From: Acidimicrobiia bacterium
GTDB lineage: Bacteria; Actinomycetota; Acidimicrobiia; IMCC26256; PALSA-610
Length of the DNA: 64,000 bases
Direction: 5' to 3'
NCBI GenBank assembly: GCA_036271555.1
Contig: DATBAK010000010.1
Coordinates: 124,001 to 188,000 of the forward strand
Part shown: positions 58,706-64,000 of the stretch, in pieces
Layout: each line of letters opens with the position of its first letter
Position numbering within the stretch: position 1 is the stretch's first letter
Translations under genes and position numbers: made by a program
The notes under the pieces: model-generated
Told to the model about the DNA's origin: nothing
Database searches by the model: none
Seen by the model: the letters and a program-made list of their open reading frames with translations, nothing else

Positions 58706-58790
58706 GCGGCTCCGACCTCCGGCGCTCGACCCGGACGGTGAACGAGGCGCGCGAGGGTGACCGCGCCTCCGGCCTGCGCCGGGCCCGCGC

Positions 58791-61166
58791 TCATACCGGC
58801 AGCGCCAGCGGCTTGGATCCGAGCGTGACCGCGACCTCGGCCGCGTGGTCCTCGATCGGACGCAACCGGCGACCGACGGTCGTCGTGCGTCCGTAGAGCG
58901 TGGTGCGCTGTTCCAACGACCGTCCGATCGACTCGACGATGGTGCGGAGCTCGGCCTCGTCGAGCTCCTGCCCGTGGCTCGCGCCGGCGGCGCGGGAGAT
59001 GTTCTCGTCCATGAGCGTGCCGCCGAGGTCGTTGGCGCCGGCCTGAAGGATCTGCGCGGCGCCGCCCAATCCGGCCTTCACCCACGACACCTGCACGTTG
59101 TCGATCCAGCCGCGGTACGCGATGCGGCCGACCGCGTGCACCAGGAGGACCTCGCGGAACGTGGGTCCGGGGCGGGCCTTGCGTTGCAGGAAGATCGGCG
59201 TCGCCATGTGCACGAACGGCAGCGGCACGAACTCGGTGAAGCCGCCCGTCTCCTTCTGCAGCGCACGCGTGCGCACGAGGTGGCGCGCGACGTGGACCGG
59301 GCGCTCGACCGTTCCCATCATGATCGTGACGTTCGACTTGAGCCCGACTTCGTGCGCGCAGCGGTGCGCCTCGAGCCATTCCTCGGTGTTCACCTTGTCG
59401 GGGCAGATGACCGCGCGCACCTCGTCGTCGAGGATCTCGGCCGCGGTACCCGGCAGGGTCGCGAGGCCCGCGTCCTTCAGCACGCGCAGGTAGTCGCGCA
59501 GCGGCATGCCGAGCCGCCGCGCGCCTTCGGTGACCTCGAGCGCGGTGAAGCCGTGCACGTGGATCGACGGTGCGACGTCCTTCACCGCGCGCGCGACGTC
59601 GACGTAGTAGTTGCCGTCGAAGTCGGGATGGATCCCGCCCTGGAGGCAGACCTCGGTCGCACCGCACTCGACGGCCTCGACCACTCGCCGCTGGATCTCC
59701 TCGAGGTCGAGCAGGTACGGAGCGCCCCGCAGGTTGAGCGACAGCGGGCCCTTCGAGAACGCGCAGAACCGGCACTTGAAGGTGCAGACGTTCGTGTAGT
59801 TGATGTTCCGGTTGCGGACGAACGTGACGTCGTCGCCGACCGCTTCGCGGCGTAGCTGATCGGCGACCTCGGCGACGCGCGCGAGCTCGCGACCGCGCGC
59901 ACCGAGCAGCGTGACGATCTCGTCGACGCCGACCTCCTCGCCCGCGAGCACGCCGTCGAGCACCTCGCCGACGGGACCACCCGCGCGCGCGGGGCGCGGG
60001 AACGGGAGCAGCACCGGCGGCGGCTCGTCGCCACCTGATACCCACGAGTCGTCGCGCGCGAGACCTTCGCTGTCGGAGCGCTGCATCACCGTGAAGCGCA
60101 GGTCCGGGTCGATCCACGTCGCGTCGTCGCGCGCGAACTCGGGATAGATCGTGAGGCGCGCCGCGAGCACCTTGCCCGCGGCTTCGGTCGCGTCGCGCAG
60201 CCGATCGAGCGCAGGCCACGGCCGCTCCGGGTTCACGTGATCGAGCGTGACGGGGGAGACACCGCCCCAGTCGTCGATACCCGCGGCGAGCAACGGCGCG
60301 AGGTCGTCGCTGAGATTCGGCGGCGCCTGCAGATGGATGCCGGTCGGCAGCAAGAGGCGCGCGGCCGCGATCGTCCAGAGGAACTCGTCGTTCGGGCACG
60401 GGTCGGCGCGGTGCATCGCGGTACCCGGCTTGGGCAGGAAGTTCTGGACGATCACTTCCTGCACGTGACCGTGCCGCTGGTGGCTCGCCGCGATCGCGAG
60501 CAGCGCCTCGACCCGCTCGTCGCGCGTCTCCCCGATGCCGACGAGGATGCCGGTGGTGAACGCGACGTGCGCTCGACCCGCGGCCTCGAGCGTGGCGAGG
60601 CGGCGCTCGGGCGTCTTGTCGGGAGCGCCGAAGTGCGGACCCCCGGCTTCGCCGAGGCGGGCCGCGAGCGTCTCGATCATCATCCCCTGCGACGGCGACC
60701 AGCGCCGCAGCCGTGCCAGCTCGTTTTCGTTCAGCGCGCCCGCGTTCGCGTGGGGCAACAGGCCCGTCTCGGTCGCGACGAGCTCGCACATCGCCGCGAG
60801 GTAGTCGACGGTCGACCCGTAGCCGCGCGCCGCGAGCCACTCGGCGGCCTGCGGGTAGCGCTCCTCGGGAGCCTCACCGAGCGTGAAGAGCGCCTCGTGA
60901 CATCCCGCGGCCGCGCCCTGGCGAGCGATCGCGAGCACCGCATCGGGATCGAGATAGGGCGACTCGAGGCGGGCCGGCGGCTTGGCGAACGTGCAGTAGC
61001 CGCAGCGGTCGCGGCACAGCATCGTGAGCGGGATGAACACCTTGGGCGAGTAGGTGACGCGGTCGCCGTGGGCCGCGTCGCGGACCCGCCCGGCCGCCGT
61101 GATCAGGTCGGGGAGCGGGCCGTCGAGCAGCGGCCGCACCTCGGGCGCCACCGCGGAGATCGTCAT
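58791..61166 (-). CDS. fbiC: FO synthase FbiC (fused CofG/CofH)
   Basis: 791 residues, the usual fused size. Two radical-SAM modules, each with CxxxCxxC: N-terminal CofG CRDRCGYCTF (~51) and C-terminal CofH CTFKCRFCAFSK (~457). Both carry family phrases such as TGILVGIGETRDERVEAL, KPGTAMHRADPCPND, GGIHPDFDGNYYVDVARAVK and MMGTVERPVHVARHLVRTRA. It makes the deazaflavin FO of coenzyme F420 from tyrosine and a flavin precursor. F420-dependent chemistry therefore exists in this organism. It is divergent from the nitrilase gene, with 71 bases between starts. Confidence 0.95.
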   Translation of the reverse strand: MTISAVAPEVRPLLDGPLPDLITAAGRVRDAAHGDRVTYSPKVFIPLTMLCRDRCGYCTFAKPPARLESPYLDPDAVLAIARQGAAAGCHEALFTLGEAPEERYPQAAEWLAARGYGSTVDYLAAMCELVATETGLLPHANAGALNENELARLRRWSPSQGMMIETLAARLGEAGGPHFGAPDKTPERRLATLEAAGRAHVAFTTGILVGIGETRDERVEALLAIAASHQRHGHVQEVIVQNFLPKPGTAMHRADPCPNDEFLWTIAAARLLLPTGIHLQAPPNLSDDLAPLLAAGIDDWGGVSPVTLDHVNPERPWPALDRLRDATEAAGKVLAARLTIYPEFARDDATWIDPDLRFTVMQRSDSEGLARDDSWVSGGDEPPPVLLPFPRPARAGGPVGEVLDGVLAGEEVGVDEIVTLLGARGRELARVAEVADQLRREAVGDDVTFVRNRNINYTNVCTFKCRFCAFSKGPLSLNLRGAPYLLDLEEIQRRVVEAVECGATEVCLQGGIHPDFDGNYYVDVARAVKDVAPSIHVHGFTALEVTEGARRLGMPLRDYLRVLKDAGLATLPGTAAEILDDEVRAVICPDKVNTEEWLEAHRCAHEVGLKSNVTIMMGTVERPVHVARHLVRTRALQKETGGFTEFVPLPFVHMATPIFLQRKARPGPTFREVLLVHAVGRIAYRGWIDNVQVSWVKAGLGGAAQILQAGANDLGGTLMDENISRAAGASHGQELDEAELRTIVESIGRSLEQRTTLYGRTTTVGRRLRPIEDHAAEVAVTLGSKPLALPV

Positions 61167-61237
61167 CGGCCCGTCACGAGCACCGCCGGCATCATGAGGC
61201 GCATGCTACGCGGCCGCCCAGGGTCGACAATGACGGT

Positions 61238-62608
61238 GTGAACCCCGCCGCCACCCGCTTGCGCATCGCCTGTGGTCAGCTCGCGGCGCACGACCTCGAC
61301 GACGCACGCGTGGCGCTCGACGAGGCCGTCGCGATGGTCGAACGGGCGGGCGCCGAGGGGGCGCAGCTCTGTGTGCTGCCCGAGGCGACGTACCCCGCGT
61401 ACGTGCTCGGCTCCGCGGCCGCGGCGCGTGCCGTGATCGCCGCGGGCCCGGATCCCGTGGAGTGCCTCGCGGCGGCGGCACGCGATGCGGGGTGCACGGT
61501 CGTCGCCGGCGTGGTGCTCGAAGCCGACACCGGGCTGGAGAACGCGGCGGTGATGATCGACGCGACCGGCACCGTGCGCGCCCGCGCCGGGAAGCGCTTC
61601 CTCTGGCACTTCGATCGTGAGTGGTTCACCGTCGGTCGCGCCGGCCCGGTCGTCGACGGCATCGGGACGCTCGTGTGCGCAGACGCGCGCCTCCCCGAGA
61701 TCGGCCTCGACCTCGTCGCGCGCGGCGCGCGCGTGATCGCCAACCCGACCGCGTGGGTCACCTCGCAGCCGCCGCCGGCGGGCACGAACTCGCAGGCCGA
61801 GTTCCTGTGGCGGGTGCGCGCGCTCGAGAACCACGTCGTCGCGGTCGCCGCGACCAAGGTCGGTACCGAGGGCGGAACCGTGATCTACTCGGGCGGCTCG
61901 CAGATCGTCGACGCTTCCGGTCGCGTCGTCGCACGCGGTGCCGCGACCGAGCCCGAGCTCGTGATCGCCGACGTCGAGCTGCCGGAGCGTTCTTGGTCGG
62001 GCTCGCAAGCTTCGCCCTCCCCGACGCCTCAGTCTCCGGCTCGGGCGGGCCGCGCCGCGACCAGCCCGCTCGTGCAGGAACAACGCTCACCGACCGATGC
62101 CGCGCCGGCGCCGGCACCGCGCCGGCCGCCGCTGCGCGAGGGCTACGTGCAGGTCGCGATCCTTTCCGACGACGACCTGCTCGACCGGATCGACGGCCAC
62201 GGCGTCGACCTCGTCGTCGGCCCGCGCGGTGTGGTGCGCAACGCGCGCGCCGACTTGGCGGTCGCGACGTTCGCCGACGACGAACTCGTCGACCCGCGCC
62301 CGGCGCGCGCCGCCGCGCTCGACGGTGTCGAGTGCATCGTGTGGCTCGCGCATCGAGTGCGCACACCACTGGTCGAGGAGATCGCGCGCACGCGCGCGCT
62401 GGAGAACCGCGTGTTCGTGCTCGTGTGGCGCGCCGCGACCGACGGAGGACCGCTCGTCGCCGATCCCTCGGGCGCGGTGATCGCACGGGCCGCGGCGGCG
62501 CGCTTCGTCGTGCAGACCGCGTGCCTGCGCGCGGCGACCGCGACCAAGGTCATGGCGCCCGGCACCGACGCCTGGGACGCGGTGCTCGCGCTGGGACGCG
62601 AACCGTGA
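61238..62608 (+). CDS. Double nitrilase-fold hydrolase with in-frame repeat insertion
   Basis: 456 residues from a GTG. Residues 1-250 form a carbon-nitrogen hydrolase: catalytic Glu in LPEATYPAYV (~48), Lys in AGKRFLWHFDREWF (~119) and Cys in GTLVCADARLPEIG (~147). Residues ~285-456 look like a second, degenerate nitrilase fold (VDLVVGPRGVVRNARADLAV, RTRALENRVFVLVWRAATDG) lacking clear Glu-Lys-Cys. Between them residues ~253-279 (SGSQASPSPTPQSPARAGRA) are encoded by an 81-bp copy of repeat family 2. It hydrolyses an amide or nitrile; substrate unknown. Confidence 0.85.
   Translation: MNPAATRLRIACGQLAAHDLDDARVALDEAVAMVERAGAEGAQLCVLPEATYPAYVLGSAAAARAVIAAGPDPVECLAAAARDAGCTVVAGVVLEADTGLENAAVMIDATGTVRARAGKRFLWHFDREWFTVGRAGPVVDGIGTLVCADARLPEIGLDLVARGARVIANPTAWVTSQPPPAGTNSQAEFLWRVRALENHVVAVAATKVGTEGGTVIYSGGSQIVDASGRVVARGAATEPELVIADVELPERSWSGSQASPSPTPQSPARAGRAATSPLVQEQRSPTDAAPAPAPRRPPLREGYVQVAILSDDDLLDRIDGHGVDLVVGPRGVVRNARADLAVATFADDELVDPRPARAAALDGVECIVWLAHRVRTPLVEEIARTRALENRVFVLVWRAATDGGPLVADPSGAVIARAAAARFVVQTACLRAATATKVMAPGTDAWDAVLALGREP
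61995..62075 (+). repeat. 81-bp family 2 repeat inserted in frame inside the nitrilase gene
   Basis: GGTCGGGCTCGCAAGCTTCG then CCGACGCCTCAG, GGCGGGCCGCGCCGCGACC and CGTGC. It is close to the array unit at 38881-39085 and to the copy at 46068. At 81 bp it adds exactly 27 codons and no stop. Confidence 0.82.
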
Positions 62609-62611
62609 CGC

Positions 62612-62706
62612 GCGCTCCCACCGCCGCGCTCGAGCGGAGCGAGCGGCGCGCCCTCGGCCGTCGCGTGAGGCGTCAGGAGCGGCGCGCGCAGCGAGCGCGA
62701 CCAGAA
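62612..62706 (-). repeat. Family 2 repeat after the zwf stop
   Basis: On the minus strand TTTCTGGTCGCGCTCGCTGC starts next to the TGA at 62708-62710, then GACGCCTCA, ending near a GGTGGGAGCGCGC at 62612. It lies between the convergent nitrilase and zwf genes. Confidence 0.7.
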
Positions 62707-62707
62707 A

Positions 62708-64000
62708 TCAGCCGTTGCGCCAGGTGTCGCCGACGCCCAGGATCGCGTCGGCCGCGGCGGGGCCCCAGGTGCCGGCGGGATAGCGGCGCACCGGGATCAA
62801 CCCGTCGGCGATGCCGTCGAGCACGGGCTGCACGAGCTGCCACGCGGCGTCGACCTCGTCTTCGCGGATGAACAGCGTCGCGTCGCCGACCATCACGTCG
62901 AGCAGCAGCCGTTCGTACGCCTCGGGTGCGGCCTCGGTGAAACCGGAGCGGAAGTTGAAGTCGAGCCCGACCGTGCGCACCGACCACGTCGATCCCGGCA
63001 CTTTTGCCCCGAACTCGAGCCGCACACCTTCGTCGGGCTGGATGCGCAGCACCATCGTGTTCGGCTCGACCGACTCGACCGCGCGCGCCGGGAGCGGCGA
63101 GTGCGGCACCGGCTTGAACTGCAGCACCACCTCGGTCGTGCGCTGCGCGAGGCGCTTGCCGGTGCGCAGGTAGAAGGGCACGCCTTCCCAGCGCCAGTTG
63201 TCGATCTCGAAGCGCAGCGCGACGTACGTCTCGGTCTGGCTGTCGGCGGCGACGCCCTCTTCGTCGCGGTAGCCGACGACCGCCTCGGCCTCCACCGTGC
63301 CCGCGGTGTACTGCCCGCGCACGACGGCCGACCCGACCTCGCCGGCCGACAACGGCTTCACCGCGCGCAGCACCTTCACCTTCTCGTCGCGCACTGGATT
63401 CGCGGCGAACGACGCCGGTGCCTCCATCGCGATCAGCGACAGCACCTGCATGCAATGGTTCTGCACGATGTCGCGCAGCGCGCCCGCGCCCTCGTAGAAC
63501 GAGCCGCGGTGCTCGACACCGAGCGGCTCCGCCACCGTGATCTGCACGTGGTCGACGTAGCGGCGGTTCCAGACCGGCTCGAAGATCGCGTTCGCGAAGC
63601 GCAGGGCGAGGATGTTCTGGACCGTCTCCTTGCCGAGGTAGTGGTCGATGCGGAACACCTGGTGTTCGTCGAAGCACCCGTGCAGGAGGTTGTTCAGGTC
63701 GCGCGCGCTGGCGAGATCGTGACCGAAGGGCTTCTCGATCACGATGCGGCTGAAGCCGCCTTCGCTCTCGACCGCGAGCCCGGAGTCGCCGAGACCGGTG
63801 ATCGCAGCCTCGAACAGCTGCGGCACCGTCGAGAGGTAGAAGATCCGCCGGCCACCGAGGTTGAGCTTCTCGTCGAGCTCGTCGAGCACGGTTCCGAGCC
63901 GCTTGAACGTGCCGGGATCGTCGAAGCTGCCGGCGACATAGCGGCACTCGAACTCGCGCTGGTCGAGCGGGTCGGCGGCGTCGGGATGCACCTTCCGCAC
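62708..64000 (-). CDS. zwf: Glucose-6-phosphate 1-dehydrogenase, 5' end outside the window
   Basis: 430 residues are visible of the usual ~490-510; the N-terminal Rossmann GxSGDL motif lies beyond base 64000. Present are [20 protein letters not shown], the active-site [60 protein letters not shown] and [20 protein letters not shown]. It makes 6-phosphogluconolactone and NADPH, or reduced F420 if the F420-dependent route is not used; the classical enzyme type here is NAD(P)-linked. It is convergent with the nitrilase gene. Confidence 0.93.
   Translation of the reverse strand: MRKVHPDAADPLDQREFECRYVAGSFDDPGTFKRLGTVLDELDEKLNLGGRRIFYLSTVPQLFEAAITGLGDSGLAVESEGGFSRIVIEKPFGHDLASARDLNNLLHGCFDEHQVFRIDHYLGKETVQNILALRFANAIFEPVWNRRYVDHVQITVAEPLGVEHRGSFYEGAGALRDIVQNHCMQVLSLIAMEAPASFAANPVRDEKVKVLRAVKPLSAGEVGSAVVRGQYTAGTVEAEAVVGYRDEEGVAADSQTETYVALRFEIDNWRWEGVPFYLRTGKRLAQRTTEVVLQFKPVPHSPLPARAVESVEPNTMVLRIQPDEGVRLEFGAKVPGSTWSVRTVGLDFNFRSGFTEAAPEAYERLLLDVMVGDATLFIREDEVDAAWQLVQPVLDGIADGLIPVRRYPAGTWGPAAADAILGVGDTWRNG

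Overview
The window is about 70% GC. Genes are densely packed on both strands, GTG and TTG starts are common, and neighbouring genes often overlap by four bases (ATGA, GTGA or TTGA). Markers of mycothiol metabolism (S-(hydroxymethyl)mycothiol dehydrogenase, maleylpyruvate-isomerase-type proteins), F420 biosynthesis (a fused CofG/CofH FbiC), a SigB/SigF-type sigma factor with a partner-switching module, and DUF5317 and DUF2277 proteins point to an actinobacterium. The gene mix fits an uncultured Acidimicrobiia-like lineage (inference). About 69 protein-coding genes are supported. No rRNA, tRNA, CRISPR array, transposase or phage gene was seen.

Layout. 1-9.2 kb: end of a PEP-mutase/isocitrate-lyase family gene, a secreted sugar-dehydrogenase-like lipoprotein, a small secreted peptide, DUF2277, a PhyH dioxygenase, NDH-2, a delta-60 repeat protein, enoyl-CoA hydratase, DinB and an amidase. 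9.1-13.3 kb: DUF5317, a GGDEF-EAL membrane protein, a 30-codon leader ORF, a DnaJ-domain protein and a tandem 100-bp repeat. 13.3-18.4 kb: methyltransferase, cyclase family, and an SDR-MBL-MscR formaldehyde-detoxification cluster. 18.4-27 kb: DUF2207, PQQ-like propeller, secreted phosphoesterase, DUF5522, HD and alpha/beta hydrolases. 27-31.7 kb: heme A synthase, SRPBCC, an OmpR-type two-component system and a DUF2680-like secreted protein. 31.7-39 kb: an exonuclease/SDR pair between inverted repeats, FxsA, a truncated hydrolase, SCP2, polyprenyl synthase and an ABC exporter. 39-47 kb: a choice-of-anchor secreted protein and a complete sigma/anti-sigma/anti-anti-sigma/PP2C stress-signalling module ending in a GNAT-STAS fusion. 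47-49 kb: TlpA, CtaB and a cupredoxin (cytochrome oxidase assembly). 49-56.6 kb: GroES-like, SDR, gamma-carbonic anhydrase and the GlcD-GlcE-GlcF oxidase operon. 56.6-64 kb: LOG, PfkB kinase, FbiC, a double nitrilase and a partial glucose-6-phosphate dehydrogenase.

The most unusual content is repetitive. (i) A 44-bp palindrome with invariant 13-bp arms occurs three times, each time between convergent genes. (ii) A second, roughly 80-bp GC-rich family sits just after stop codons, forms short tandem arrays, brackets a two-gene cassette as an inverted pair, and in two places is apparently translated: an 81-bp (27-codon) insert in the nitrilase gene and an array of 24-residue repeats at the N-terminus of an ABC ATPase. 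These look like mobile or expanding small elements that gene ends and linkers tolerate. Together with the GNAT-STAS fusion they are the best leads in the window.
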